A stretch of DNA of 64,000 bases from DATAUD01 sp036501665 (GTDB lineage Bacteria > Verrucomicrobiota > Verrucomicrobiia > Limisphaerales > Palsa-1400): NCBI GenBank assembly GCA_036501665.1, contig DASXZW010000113.1:1-64000 (forward strand), given 5' to 3'. Under the pieces are notes generated by a model. The model was not told the origin of the DNA. It worked only from the letters and a program-made list of their open reading frames with translations, and ran no database searches. The translations under genes were made by a program, and so were the position numbers. Below, in pieces: positions 9,736-18,640 of the stretch (position 1 is its first letter; every line of letters begins with the position of its first letter).

Positions 9736-10329
9736 TCATCTCTCCTGCAAATCTTCAAAATCGCGCCGCACCTTTTCAATTCGCGCCCGATATTCCTCCG
9801 CATCCCCATAATCCATAAAATGCGCATAGCGACTGTGCATCGTCTTGAGCCGGAGGGCATGTTTGATGGGGCACCAATGCTGCTCGGTCCTTCCCGCGAT
9901 CTCCTGAACGTACGCAATCACTCCGTTCACATAAGCGCAATAAGCGCAGTTCAATCGCTCAATGGAATTGAGGTAGCGCAGCTTATTTCTATCAAGTATA
10001 ATATATTCCCGCCGCAATACTTTCGGGATCCCATAAGCCGGAAAACAGACAAATTGGTACGCGCTCGCCCAGAAATCCAGCAGCGCCACCGGAATGATGC
10101 ACGACAAAATCGCGGGAGTCGTCAGGAAGCTGGAAAGCTTCGCCTCACGCAGGTAATCGGTGAGTTTCTTGGCCAGCGCCTGATGCCTTTCCGCGACGCC
10201 CTCTTTGAAATGAACCTTCCCCTTTCGCACGGCATAACTAAGTTTTTCCTCTTTGGTGTGAATCTCGGCAAGCAGTTCATCTTCCAGTTGTTTGAATTTC
10301 GCAAGGAGACCATTCAGTTTGTCGTCCAT
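9736..10329 (-). CDS. Conserved hypothetical protein with CAYC motif
   Basis: A 197-aa protein starting at ATG 10329, five bases after AAAGG; the frame is open to 10359. The N-terminus is a charged helical region (residues 1-60), then a hydrophobic stretch (about 72-100) that could be a membrane hairpin, then a conserved-looking block with 'RLNCAYCAYVNGV', 'AGRTEQHWCPIKHA' and 'YAHFMDYGDAEEYR'. The paired cysteines and histidine suggest metal or heme binding, but I do not know a function. I recall similar unnamed proteins in Proteobacteria. It reads as a single gene. Confidence 0.8.
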   Translation of the reverse strand: MDDKLNGLLAKFKQLEDELLAEIHTKEEKLSYAVRKGKVHFKEGVAERHQALAKKLTDYLREAKLSSFLTTPAILSCIIPVALLDFWASAYQFVCFPAYGIPKVLRREYIILDRNKLRYLNSIERLNCAYCAYVNGVIAYVQEIAGRTEQHWCPIKHALRLKTMHSRYAHFMDYGDAEEYRARIEKVRRDFEDLQER

Positions 10330-10420
10330 AATGCCTTTGATACATTGCGTCCGATACAACGTAATCCCTCGCCATCATAAAGCGAATTTGGTGAAACCTA
10401 AGTTGAACGAAGCCCCGTTC

Positions 10421-11044
10421 TTACTTCTTCTCCACACCCAACGCCTTGCGAATTTCCTGAACGATTGCGTCGGATAAGTCACCTCCCATTGGAAACATTG
10501 TTTGCAAGTGCCCCGAAGGATCAATGATCAACGTCCGAAAATTGTGATTAATCAAGCCGCTCTCCCGCTCGGTCTTGATGCCGCTACCTTGCGCCAGTTC
10601 CGCGATTTTTTTTGGCGGCCCGGTCAAAAAACTCCAATGCGCCGGGTCGTATTGATATTGCCTTCCGTAATTTTTTAAAACCTCCGGCGTGTCAAATTCC
10701 GGATCGAACGACACCGAAAGAAAATGCCAGTTCGTTGGCATATCTGAGCGGGCGCTCAGTTTTTTCGACGCTTCCTGGAAATTCTTGGAAAGCCTGGGGC
10801 AGAAATCCGGCATCGGGCAGCGCGTAAAGAAGAACGTAATCGCCAGCGCCTGTCCGTGAAAACCCGAAATGCTGACGGCCTGTCCCAGTTCATTCGTGAA
10901 TTTATAATTCAACAAACTGCGATCCGCCGTCGTTCCAGTGTTGTGATCACTCGGGGTTTCCACCGCACTCAATGCCATTGCGCGCGTCATCCAACAAAAC
11001 AGAAACCAACGATTTGCTGCGGCTCTCCACATTATTCTTGTCAC
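10421..11044 (-). CDS. SCO1/SenC-family copper chaperone or redox protein
   Basis: The 207-aa product has a hydrophobic N-terminus and a thioredoxin-like SCO domain. The metal or redox cysteines are Cys76 and Cys82 (TRCPMPDFCP), and the third ligand is His167 in INHNFRTLIID. SCO proteins deliver copper to the CuA site of cytochrome oxidase or act as thiol reductases. The cysteines here are five residues apart, where the classical motif is CxxxC; similar spacing is known among environmental SCO relatives. It follows a cupredoxin-domain gene by 7 nt in the same direction, which supports a copper-related role. Confidence 0.88.
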   Translation of the reverse strand: MTRIMWRAAANRWFLFCWMTRAMALSAVETPSDHNTGTTADRSLLNYKFTNELGQAVSISGFHGQALAITFFFTRCPMPDFCPRLSKNFQEASKKLSARSDMPTNWHFLSVSFDPEFDTPEVLKNYGRQYQYDPAHWSFLTGPPKKIAELAQGSGIKTERESGLINHNFRTLIIDPSGHLQTMFPMGGDLSDAIVQEIRKALGVEKK

Positions 11045-11051
11045 GTTCTAA

Positions 11052-12203
11052 CTACGGACTCGCCACTTGCCGCACTCGATAATATTGCGCCGCTCCCGAT
11101 GCGTTGCTGTCCTGGAACGAAACCGAACCGCCGCTTGCAACATTCGTGTTGATCGGCGTCCAAACTCCTAAAATCACCGCGCGATCCACCACATAAATCA
11201 GGCCTGATGTGGCAGTATAATTGAATTGAACCGTCTCCGGCGGCGTGAACCGCGGCGAGCTTAAATTCACCAGTGTTTTGGCGACAACATGCACGACAAT
11301 CGAATTTGATGCCGTCACCCCCACGCCGTCCGTTGCGATTGCTGAAAAGGTGTAATCTCCTGCGGCAAGGTTCGCCTCCGTTACCGAGTAAGGCGCGGTT
11401 GAAACCTGGCCCAGCGAAGTTGCTCCGTTGAAAAATTCCACGTTTGCCACCGAGCCGCCGGTCTCAGACGCGGTTGCCCCGACTGTAAACGTCGCCGGCG
11501 CATTGAAAATCGATCCGTTGGCCGGATTGGTAATAGTTATTGACGGAGGCCCCGTTGCCGCGACAACGTGGACCACAATTGAATTCGTCGCCGTCAAACC
11601 GCCGGAGTCCGTTGCGATTGCCGAAAACGTATAGTCCCCCGCGCCAAGGCTCTGCGCCGTCACCGAGTAAGGCTCTGTTAAAACTGTGCCAAGCGAAGTT
11701 GCTCCGTTGAAGAATTCCACGTTTGCTACCGAACCCCCGGTTTCGGATGCGGTCGCCGCCAGTGAAAATGTAGCCGGTGCGTTGAAATCCGCCCCGTTTG
11801 TCGGACTGGTAATCGCAATGGTCGGAGGTCCTACCGACGACGCTGCCTGCACCGTGACAGTCCCGGGAAATAAATGATACGAACAGTAATACGGATACGT
11901 TCCGCTTGCCGTAAACGTGAAGTCGAAGATGTGTCCGGAATCGCTCACGCCGGAGTCCCACAGACCAGTGTCTTTGGCCGGAGGACCCGACAAATTTCCT
12001 GCCGTCGATGAATGAAGATCGGTTACCCAGACCCAGTGAACAGTGTCGTTCACGTTGATCGTGACGTTCATCGGCGAAAACGCGTAATCAATGATGTCAA
12101 CGGTTTTCGTCGCCGCCTGCGACGACACACTGCCAATCACCATTCCCGCGAGACCGACCATCGCAACCTGAAAATAACCCGTGGCGCATTTGCACAATTT
12201 CAT
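11052..12203 (-). CDS. Secreted cupredoxin-domain protein with two Ig-like repeats
   Basis: From ATG 12203 the 383-aa product has a signal peptide and a plastocyanin-like domain at about residues 33-117 with copper ligands His64, Cys107 and His110. The usual axial Met after CxxH is absent (CSYHLFPG). Two bacterial Ig-like domains of about 93 aa follow and are nearly identical over long stretches ('VANVEFFNGATSLG', 'AGDYTFSAIATD'). A C-terminal jellyroll-like tail ends 'YRVRQVASP'. The frame also extends to a TTG at 12242. It forms a pair with the SCO gene downstream, so a role in extracytoplasmic copper or electron transfer is plausible. Confidence 0.85.
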   Translation of the reverse strand: MKLCKCATGYFQVAMVGLAGMVIGSVSSQAATKTVDIIDYAFSPMNVTINVNDTVHWVWVTDLHSSTAGNLSGPPAKDTGLWDSGVSDSGHIFDFTFTASGTYPYYCSYHLFPGTVTVQAASSVGPPTIAITSPTNGADFNAPATFSLAATASETGGSVANVEFFNGATSLGTVLTEPYSVTAQSLGAGDYTFSAIATDSGGLTATNSIVVHVVAATGPPSITITNPANGSIFNAPATFTVGATASETGGSVANVEFFNGATSLGQVSTAPYSVTEANLAAGDYTFSAIATDGVGVTASNSIVVHVVAKTLVNLSSPRFTPPETVQFNYTATSGLIYVVDRAVILGVWTPINTNVASGGSVSFQDSNASGAAQYYRVRQVASP

Positions 12204-12536
12204 ACTAAAAGGTATGAGCGTCAGGCGGCTCGTTTGTTCCAATATCTTTACTCGAATATTTGAACTTCCTCAAATCCGTCCGCGGCGTGATTTCAATTAC
12301 CCATCCCGTCAATCCTGTTCATCCTGTCAAAATATTCCTGTTGCTTGTCTCCTTTCCAGTCCTCCGCGCCCTCCGTTGACTCCTGTTAAATCTTTTCGCC
12401 CGCAGTAAACCGTTACAAATTGAATGACTCATTGACTTTTGTACTCCGGGTCGAAATAGTGCGAAAATATGGCGTCGATTCATCAGATTAAGCATCCCAA
12501 GTATTTCCGTACATCTGCCGTGTTCAAGACACGCGC
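12204..12536. repeat. Non-coding gap with dispersed repeat copies
   Basis: At 12304-12330 there are three 9-nt units (ATCCCGTCA, ATCCTGTTC, ATCCTGTCA). From 12360 to 12396 a copy of the element ending CTCCTGTTAAATC occurs, related to those at 5811-5848 and 13096-13138. No gene or confident promoter was recognised in the remainder. Confidence 0.5.
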
Positions 12537-12785
12537 ATGACGTTCACGAGTGGGTATTGGAAAGTAGGGAAAGAGAAGGCGCACGTTTTACTTGATGGGC
12601 GTATTTACTTTCATGAGCGTCAAGTTGAGCCTTCATATGAAGGCGGGAAAATTACCGGTATTGAGCACCTCGGTGAAGGACCGTTCAAAGGGAGATTTCG
12701 TTTCACCTTCATTCACGACGACGAGTGCGTTGGCGTTTGCACTGGCGACGCTGAATGGGCGAAGTGGATGTTGTTTCTTCCTTAG
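12537..12785 (+). CDS. Small hypothetical protein
   Basis: An 82-aa frame with a credible soluble composition: 'GYWKVGKEKAHVLLDGRIYF', 'GGKITGIEHLGEGPFKG', 'FRFTFIHDDECVGVC' and a Trp-rich end. I do not recognise a family. No strong ribosome-binding site precedes ATG 12537, and the neighbourhood is repeat-rich, so it could be a chance frame or a remnant. Confidence 0.4.
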   Translation: MTFTSGYWKVGKEKAHVLLDGRIYFHERQVEPSYEGGKITGIEHLGEGPFKGRFRFTFIHDDECVGVCTGDAEWAKWMLFLP

Positions 12786-13205
12786 TGCCACACGACGGCC
12801 TTCAATGTCGAGAGTGCCATACACAGACCTCAGCTGCGATGGCCGCGCTGGTCGGTTCGGCCTGATCGGACGATTCATCCAGTTGGCTGAAAGCCGCGCG
12901 CAATTGCGAGGCAGGCTCCTCCACAAATGCTTTCCATACCGCATAGCAGACTGCTGCGGAGACTGGTAACAGTCAGGAGATGCATCCCATTTCCAATTTC
13001 CGTCTCCAAAATCCCAAAACTTCGTTTCCTTCGTTCTCTTGGTGTTCAATTCCTAAACTTCCTTCTATCGCGCCGCCCGTTCATTATTGGACAAGTCTCT
13101 CCGCTGCCTCCGCTCCCTCCTGTTAAATTCCTTCTTGTCCGCCGCAGCCGCGAAAGATTTTCGCTCGACGCCGTTCATCGCCTCGATTATTGAATCCCGC
13201 CGCAC
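12786..13205. other. Intergenic stretch with dispersed repeat, no recognised gene
   Basis: A third copy of the CTCCGC...CTCCTGTTAAATTCCTTCTTG element lies at 13096-13138. Open frames here on both strands have low-complexity or arginine-rich translations typical of shadows. No RNA gene or clear promoter was seen. Confidence 0.5.
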
Positions 13206-13766
13206 ATGGGCAGTTTTTACGTCAATTACACGATTTGCCACACGGACGCCCCGGTCGTCGCCAAAGCGCTTGCAGGCAGATCGGCTTTTGTCACCCCAGC
13301 GCAGAACGGTTGCGTCGTCGCCTATGATGCCGAATCCGATAACCAGGATCAGGCCATCGTCATGGAATTGGGTTTGATCTTGTCGAGCGAGTTGGAGTGC
13401 GCCGTGCTCGCCGTTCTCAATCACGACGACGACCTTCTCTGGTATCAGCTTTTCTCCAACGGAGACATCGAGGACGAATACGATTCATCCCCAGGCATCC
13501 TTGAATCCGACAGTGGAGGGGAGATCGAAACCCCTTCTGGCGGCGATGCACGAAAGCTCTGCGCCACCTTCAGGTCAAACGCCGCCGCCAAAGTTCAGGC
13601 CATTTTGTCCGATACAAAAAATTACGTTTTCGCCCTGGAACGCCATGCCGCCCTCGTCCGCGCGCTCGGTTTGCCGGAATTCGCCGTCGGCTTCGGATAC
13701 AAGGCAATCCAACGCCGCAAAATTCCTAAAGGGCTGAAAGAATCGGACCTTATCCGCGTTTCCTGA
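13206..13766 (+). CDS. Conserved hypothetical protein
   Basis: A 186-aa protein with a plausible soluble alpha/beta fold. It begins 'MGSFYVNYTI', has an acidic middle segment (about residues 80-115, 'GDIEDEYDSS') and a helical basic C-terminus ('YKAIQRRKIPKGLKESDLIRV'). The first half, with hydrophobic 'VMELGLILSSELECAVLAVLNHDDD', suggests a compact domain. I recognise no named family. It converges with the 391-aa gene on the other strand, the stops lying 14 nt apart. Confidence 0.72.
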   Translation: MGSFYVNYTICHTDAPVVAKALAGRSAFVTPAQNGCVVAYDAESDNQDQAIVMELGLILSSELECAVLAVLNHDDDLLWYQLFSNGDIEDEYDSSPGILESDSGGEIETPSGGDARKLCATFRSNAAAKVQAILSDTKNYVFALERHAALVRALGLPEFAVGFGYKAIQRRKIPKGLKESDLIRVS

Positions 13767-13780
13767 ATACGACCTGGTTC

Positions 13781-14956
13781 CTATTTCTTTCCCGCGTCTT
13801 CCGCTTTCTTAATAATTGGCGCAATATCAAACCCAAGCGGCTGAGAATCCGCGATCTTCTGGCGCGCGCTCAACACCGCCTCCTCAAGCCCCGGCGGCGT
13901 TTGGTTCTTCCACCAATTCATCCGCTCGCTGTAAAGCCAGACATATTCATCGGTCGAATAAAGCGCCCAATAAGTATTGTGCTCGAACCACTTTGCCTGG
14001 TCCTCATTCGTCATCCGGTAGCTCAAATACTTTCCCGTATTTGGCTGGCGCAGCGCGAAATCGTGGTCCACGTAAAGCGCCTGGCCTGCCTCGACTTGAC
14101 GCTTATATTTCTCGCGCAACTCCGGCGGCAAGAGGCCCGTTGCCCGTTGATGGATCGTCTGATACGCCCGAAAACACTGTTCGCTTGTCGTGTAATAATA
14201 CGAATTCTCGTTGCCGTCGATAAACCGCGTTCCCGGGCTCGCCGCTTCCAGCATTCCGATGAAGAAATCCGGCATCAACCCCCATTTGTCTTTCGACAGT
14301 TTTTCCTCCTGCTCGGCTTCCGGGAGCGTCGCAAACTTGTCAAACATGCTGACATGGAAAAACGACAAGATCGTCGGCCCCGGCATCCGCGTCTCGAATG
14401 CGTGCATCAACTGCGCCCCGCGTTGACGAACCTTTTTGCGATATTCCGCGAACGTATGCGTCGCCGCGCGCGGTTGTTCCGAATAATTCCACAGGCGAAA
14501 GTCATACGGCTCCGGGTCGAAGCAAATGCCTTTGACATGTCCAGCCTGCGCTACGCCCGCGAGCAATTTGGCGTTCGCGCCGATGTTCAGCCATTGCGTG
14601 TCGTCGAACCAATCAAAGCCCGGCGGCGGCGATCCCCAAATCAGCGCAAAATTATCCGTGAACCGCGTGAATTTTAGACGATGGAGGATGCGCGTATCTT
14701 CCGCGAATTTTGCCGGATCGAGCAGGTTCGTCGAAAACGCGTTGAATCCGCCGGCGAATTGGAAAATGATCCCGTCGAAAGGCCGTTTTTCCATCGCAGC
14801 CAGATTCGTTTCCATCTGCGCGGGCGTCGGCACATCCCAGCCATATTCGATGAGCTTTTTTGCGGGCGGCGCACCGTCAGCATCGCGCGAAACGCCGACC
14901 ATCAAGCCAAGGAATACCGCCGTAGCCGAGAATCGCGTGAAGAGGGCAGGGATCAT
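13781..14956 (-). CDS. Secreted protein of unknown function, TIM-barrel-like
   Basis: The 391-aa product has a signal peptide ending near 'DADGAPPAK' and a mature domain whose motifs resemble glycoside-hydrolase-like barrels: 'IEYGWDVPT', 'FDGIIFQF', 'FALIWGSPPPGFDWFDD', 'KGICFDPEPYDF' and 'YVDHDFALRQP'. The FDPEPY segment could supply acidic catalytic residues on a barrel strand. This is inference; no specific family was identified. It lies 28 nt downstream of a pseudopilin gene in the same orientation and near other secreted carbohydrate-related proteins. Confidence 0.75.
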   Translation of the reverse strand: MIPALFTRFSATAVFLGLMVGVSRDADGAPPAKKLIEYGWDVPTPAQMETNLAAMEKRPFDGIIFQFAGGFNAFSTNLLDPAKFAEDTRILHRLKFTRFTDNFALIWGSPPPGFDWFDDTQWLNIGANAKLLAGVAQAGHVKGICFDPEPYDFRLWNYSEQPRAATHTFAEYRKKVRQRGAQLMHAFETRMPGPTILSFFHVSMFDKFATLPEAEQEEKLSKDKWGLMPDFFIGMLEAASPGTRFIDGNENSYYYTTSEQCFRAYQTIHQRATGLLPPELREKYKRQVEAGQALYVDHDFALRQPNTGKYLSYRMTNEDQAKWFEHNTYWALYSTDEYVWLYSERMNWWKNQTPPGLEEAVLSARQKIADSQPLGFDIAPIIKKAEDAGKK

Positions 14957-14984
14957 CAGCTCACTATGGCGAATTACCGGCGAG

Positions 14985-15638
14985 TTACCAATTCAAATTG
15001 GTCGCAACGTTCGCCTTATAAAAACCAACGTGGCTGTCCGCAAAAAGAATATTTCCGGAGGGCGTTTTACGATGCCAGCCCTTTGCGTCCGTCGGATAAA
15101 CCATGATGCCATCGGCGAACACAACAGTTTGCGAGACATTGGTCAAATTGGCCGCTTTCAATCCATCCAGCCCTCGTCCTGGTTGAAACGGCGGCAACCC
15201 CAGGCAATTGAACAAATAGGAATTGCCAACCCATTCAAAAAGGTTGTAGGTCGTCATGTCCGACGCGCGGCCCTGGTCCATCGGGCAAGTCACCGTGGCT
15301 TGCGTCAGGCCGTAGTGATTCAGCGGCCGGTCGGTCGAATTAAAAATATTGCCCTGTGCCGAGCCTATGTGATTGCCGTTCGTCCGCCCCGCCCAGACAA
15401 ACCATTCCATGCCGTCATCCGAAACATCCTCAGCCAGCCAAAACAGCCGGTCGTTGTAATCTTGAAGGTACAAATTCAGCGCAACGGCGCATTGATGCAG
15501 ATTCGATTGGCATTTCGCGTCGTTCGACCTGACCTTCGCCTGGCCCAGCGCGGGCAAAAGGAGCGACGCCAGAATCGCGATAATCGCGATGACCACCAAC
15601 AGTTCAATCAAGGTAAACGCTTTTACATTCTTCTTCAT
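14985..15638 (-). CDS. Type II secretion-type pseudopilin (N-methylation motif, H-X9-DG-like)
   Basis: From ATG 15638 the protein begins MKKNVKAFTLIELLVVIAII, a textbook prepilin leader with cleavage before Phe and Glu at +5, followed by the hydrophobic N-terminal helix. The C-terminal 'GNILFADSHVGFYK' is the counterpart of the H-X9-DG motif of Verrucomicrobiota/Planctomycetota pseudopilins, here slightly variant. Dozens of such proteins occur per genome in these phyla, and their individual roles are unknown. The frame is open upstream to 15689 but the leader fixes the start. Confidence 0.9.
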   Translation of the reverse strand: MKKNVKAFTLIELLVVIAIIAILASLLLPALGQAKVRSNDAKCQSNLHQCAVALNLYLQDYNDRLFWLAEDVSDDGMEWFVWAGRTNGNHIGSAQGNIFNSTDRPLNHYGLTQATVTCPMDQGRASDMTTYNLFEWVGNSYLFNCLGLPPFQPGRGLDGLKAANLTNVSQTVVFADGIMVYPTDAKGWHRKTPSGNILFADSHVGFYKANVATNLNW

Positions 15639-15727
15639 GATCACACCGCGCCCTGTAAACCAAAGCGCAATTTGTCTTGGACGAAGCAACCAATTAAATC
15701 ATTCACTCGCGCTTGAAATGAATTTGA

Positions 15728-15755
15728 CCACGGATCGCACGGAATTCACGGATTT
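15728..15755. repeat. Short tandem 9-nt repeat (ACGGATxxx)
   Basis: Three head-to-tail units, ACGGATCGC, ACGGAATTC and ACGGATTTA, lie in the 270-bp gap between divergent genes. This is a common type of intergenic repeat in such genomes, and no function is known. Confidence 0.5.
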
Positions 15756-15908
15756 AAAATTTGGTCGTGGCTTTTTTATCAGTGAAGTTCGTGTTATCCG
15801 AGGTGCAAAGCTTTGAATAAAAGCAATTTCCATCCAAAGGATTTGTTGAGATGTTCACTGCGGGCGTTCTCGCTTTTCAACGAATCAATTTCTGTTACCC
15901 TGTCCGCA

Positions 15909-17000
15909 ATGCTGAAGTTCTGCCTCCTGATGCTCTTCACCCTGGTCGCGGCCCGCGTCTCCGGGGAAGAAATCACCTTTGACCTGAACGACGTCACCCC
16001 CGGCAAAACGCCCGCCGGGTTGCGAAGCCTCGTGACAGGGCAGGGTAGCGCTGCTGACTGGAAAGTCGCGAACGAACAAGTCCCGCCGACGCTTGCGCCG
16101 CTGTCGCCCGAAGCCAATGCCAATGTCGCTCTTCGTCCCGTTCTGCGGGTTCAATCGCTGAATCTTGCACCCAACCATTTTCCGATTCTTCTCTACACCA
16201 ACGAACTTTTTACTGATTTCACCTTCACCACGCGTTTCAAAATCATGGGCGGCATCGTCGCGCCCGAGGCCGGAGTGGTTTTCCGCGCCCAGGACCAGAG
16301 CAATTACTACGTCCTCCGCGCAAGCCTCGATGGCAACCTTCTCTGGTATCGCGTCGTTAATGGCATTCCGTATGAGTCGCTGGGCATCGGCGTGAAAATT
16401 CCGATTCCCAGGGAAACATGGGAGGAGTTGCGCGTCGAATGTTCCGGCAGCGCGACTCGGTGTTTCCTGAACGGAAATCTCGTCATCCCTCCCTACAAAC
16501 CCGGCACGCTGACCAACGGGTTGGCCATTAACGACACAACATTTGCCAATGGCAACGTCGGCCTTTGGACGCGCTCGGACACCCTTTGCTATTTTGTTGA
16601 CACGCGCATTCAATACACGCCCAAAGTCCCGTTCGTGCAAGTGATCGTGGAGGAAATGATGCGCCGATTCCCGTCGCTCCAACTCTTGCAAATTTATGCC
16701 AACAAAGATGCCGCCTTGCCTGTTGTCGTTGGCGATCCCGATCATAAGCAATTGGGCATTGCCGGCACAAAAGTCGAGGCCGACGTCATCGAAAAGGGCG
16801 CCATTTATTACCTCAAGACTCGGAAATACGTCGAAGTGACTTTGCCGTTGCGCGACCGAAACGGCGATGTCGCCGCCGCCCTCAAAGTTCGGATGAAAGC
16901 CTTTCCGGGCGAAACTGAAGCGACTGCCGTCGGCAAGGCGACCGTTGTCAAACAGGTGATCGAGAAGCGGATTGGGACAATGCAGGGGTTGCAGGAGTAA
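15909..17000 (+). CDS. Secreted jellyroll (LamG/DUF1080-like) domain protein
   Basis: Starting at ATG 15909 (frame open from 15813) the 363-aa product has a signal peptide MLKFCLLMLFTLVAARVSG. A concanavalin-like jellyroll covers about residues 25-235 ('FTFTTRFKIMGG', 'AGVVFRAQDQSNYYVLRAS', 'WEELRVECSG', 'GNVGLWTRSD'), like the 3-keto-disaccharide-hydrolase fold (DUF1080). The C-terminal 120 residues have a separate alpha/beta pattern resembling PepSY-type units. It is probably exported and binds or modifies carbohydrate. Its 3' end overlaps the convergent queG by 53 bp. Confidence 0.85.
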   Translation: MLKFCLLMLFTLVAARVSGEEITFDLNDVTPGKTPAGLRSLVTGQGSAADWKVANEQVPPTLAPLSPEANANVALRPVLRVQSLNLAPNHFPILLYTNELFTDFTFTTRFKIMGGIVAPEAGVVFRAQDQSNYYVLRASLDGNLLWYRVVNGIPYESLGIGVKIPIPRETWEELRVECSGSATRCFLNGNLVIPPYKPGTLTNGLAINDTTFANGNVGLWTRSDTLCYFVDTRIQYTPKVPFVQVIVEEMMRRFPSLQLLQIYANKDAALPVVVGDPDHKQLGIAGTKVEADVIEKGAIYYLKTRKYVEVTLPLRDRNGDVAAALKVRMKAFPGETEATAVGKATVVKQVIEKRIGTMQGLQE

Positions 17001-18012
17001 TTTGCGCAATCGCCCATCGGGCATGTTCGGCGATCAACGGTTCGGGGTCCATCGCCGCTTTTTCCAATGCGGGCAACGCTCGTGAATCGCGCGAATTTCC
17101 AAGCGCGACGCAGACATTCCGCAGCAGACCGCGCCGTTTGGTTCGCAGCATCGGCGTTCCGGCGAAGCGCTTCTTGAACCCAGCCTCGTCCAACGCCAGC
17201 AACTCGATTAAATCCGGCGATTCCACGTCTTCGCGAAAATACGGTCGCATCATAGCCCCTTCGCGCGCGAACCGATTCCACGGGCACGCGGCGAGACAAT
17301 CATCGCACCCGTAAATCCGGTTGCCAATCGCCGGGCGCAACTCTTCGGGGATCGACCCTTTCAATTCAATTGTCAGATAGGAAATGCACCGCCGCGCATC
17401 GAGCTGAAACGGCGCGGTGATCGCCAAAGTAGGGCAGGCGTCGATGCATCGCCGGCACGAACCGCAGCGGTTCTTCTCCGGCGCATCCGGCGCCAACTCG
17501 ACTGTCGTAATAATTTCCGAAAGGAAAACCCAGTTGCCAAACTTGCGGCTGATCAAGTTGGTGTGCTTTCCAACAAAGCCGAGTCCAGCGCGTTCCGCCA
17601 GGTCGCGTTCCAGAATTGGACCTGTATCCACGTACCACAAAGACCGCGCGTCAGCGCCGCCGAGGGAATTGACAAATTCAGCGAGCGCCTTGAGCTGGAG
17701 TCCCATGATTTCGTGGTAATCTTGAAATCGCGCGTAACGCGCAACCTGGCCTGTATTCAATAAAGGCTGAGAATCCGCTGCTCCATTTCGCGCGTAACTG
17801 ACAAGTAAAGTAATGATTGACTTTGCGCCGTTGAGGATTTGCAGGGGATCGACCCGTTTGAAGGCGTTGCGCTCAAGGTATCCCATTTGGCCGTGCGCGC
17901 CGGAAGCCAGCCAGTTTTGAAATTGGGCCGCGTGATCGGGCGGGCGCGCCGTGGTGAACCGGCAATCGTCAAAACCGAGATCCGCCGCGCGCTGCTTGAT
18001 CAATGCGTTCAC
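16948..18012 (-). CDS. queG: Epoxyqueuosine reductase
   Basis: QueG performs the last step of queuosine tRNA modification, reducing epoxyqueuosine with a cobalamin cofactor and two [4Fe-4S] clusters. The 354-aa protein shows the catalytic segment VDTGPILERDLA, the ferredoxin motif CGSCRRCIDACP, a lone cluster Cys in RRCISYL and the second motif CDDCLAACPWNRFA. The C-terminus has a HEAT-like unit. It starts with GTG at 18012, which overlaps the aroK stop (GTGA), indicating translational coupling. Confidence 0.95.
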   Translation of the reverse strand: MNALIKQRAADLGFDDCRFTTARPPDHAAQFQNWLASGAHGQMGYLERNAFKRVDPLQILNGAKSIITLLVSYARNGAADSQPLLNTGQVARYARFQDYHEIMGLQLKALAEFVNSLGGADARSLWYVDTGPILERDLAERAGLGFVGKHTNLISRKFGNWVFLSEIITTVELAPDAPEKNRCGSCRRCIDACPTLAITAPFQLDARRCISYLTIELKGSIPEELRPAIGNRIYGCDDCLAACPWNRFAREGAMMRPYFREDVESPDLIELLALDEAGFKKRFAGTPMLRTKRRGLLRNVCVALGNSRDSRALPALEKAAMDPEPLIAEHARWAIAQITPATPALSQSASRSPV

Positions 18013-18587
18013 CGCGCCTTCAACTTTTTTGCGGAATGGAACTGGTGGAGCACCTGCTGCGCCACTTCGCGAGGCGAGCGAAACCCAGTGTGAATCATCG
18101 CGTCAGCCTGGTGATATGCGGCGGAACGGTCGTTGAGCAATTGGCGGATTTTTTCCAGGGGATCAGCGGTTTGGAGCAAAGGCCGGTGCGATTGGGTTCG
18201 CAGGCGATCCCAAATGATTTCCGGCGAGGCCCACAAACAGACCACGAACGCGTGCGTTTTCAAGCTCTCCAGATTATTCGGATTGACAACAAATCCCCCG
18301 CCTGCCGAAATAACAATCTGGCGTCGCGATGAGAGCGAACGGGCGGCGTCCTCTTCAAGTTGGCGGAAGGTCGCTTCGCCATTTTGCGCAAAAATTTCCG
18401 CGATGGTCCTGCCGGTCTGCGACTCGATCCAATCGTCTGTGTCGAGGAATTCAAATCCCATCAGGTCCGCCGTAATGCGGCCCACCGAGGATTTTCCAGT
18501 CCCCATCAGGCCGACGAGGGCAATGTTATGAATGTCGCGCAAACTCTGCACGGTGACATTTAACCGCACAGTGCTCGCTGAACGCAA
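18009..18587 (-). CDS. aroK: Shikimate kinase
   Basis: The product phosphorylates shikimate at O3 in the shikimate pathway to aromatic amino acids. It shows the P-loop GLMGTGKSS, the DTDDWIE substrate-binding motif, the SAGGGFV loop, and Arg in the lid 'SHRPLL'. The listed start is a TTG at 18587; GTG codons a few residues downstream are alternatives because the family usually begins just before 'NIALVG'. It is coupled to queG, 4-nt overlap. Confidence 0.93.
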   Translation of the reverse strand: MRSASTVRLNVTVQSLRDIHNIALVGLMGTGKSSVGRITADLMGFEFLDTDDWIESQTGRTIAEIFAQNGEATFRQLEEDAARSLSSRRQIVISAGGGFVVNPNNLESLKTHAFVVCLWASPEIIWDRLRTQSHRPLLQTADPLEKIRQLLNDRSAAYHQADAMIHTGFRSPREVAQQVLHQFHSAKKLKAR

Positions 18588-18640
18588 AGTGATTCTACCA
18601 TTCCGGCGCAGGGCCGGGCGAAATCAACCGAGAGCCAGCA

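Noticed and set aside
12592..12969. 125-aa plus-strand frame overlapping the small hypothetical gene
   Set aside because: Its translation looks random, and the overlapping 82-aa frame at 12537 has the more protein-like composition.
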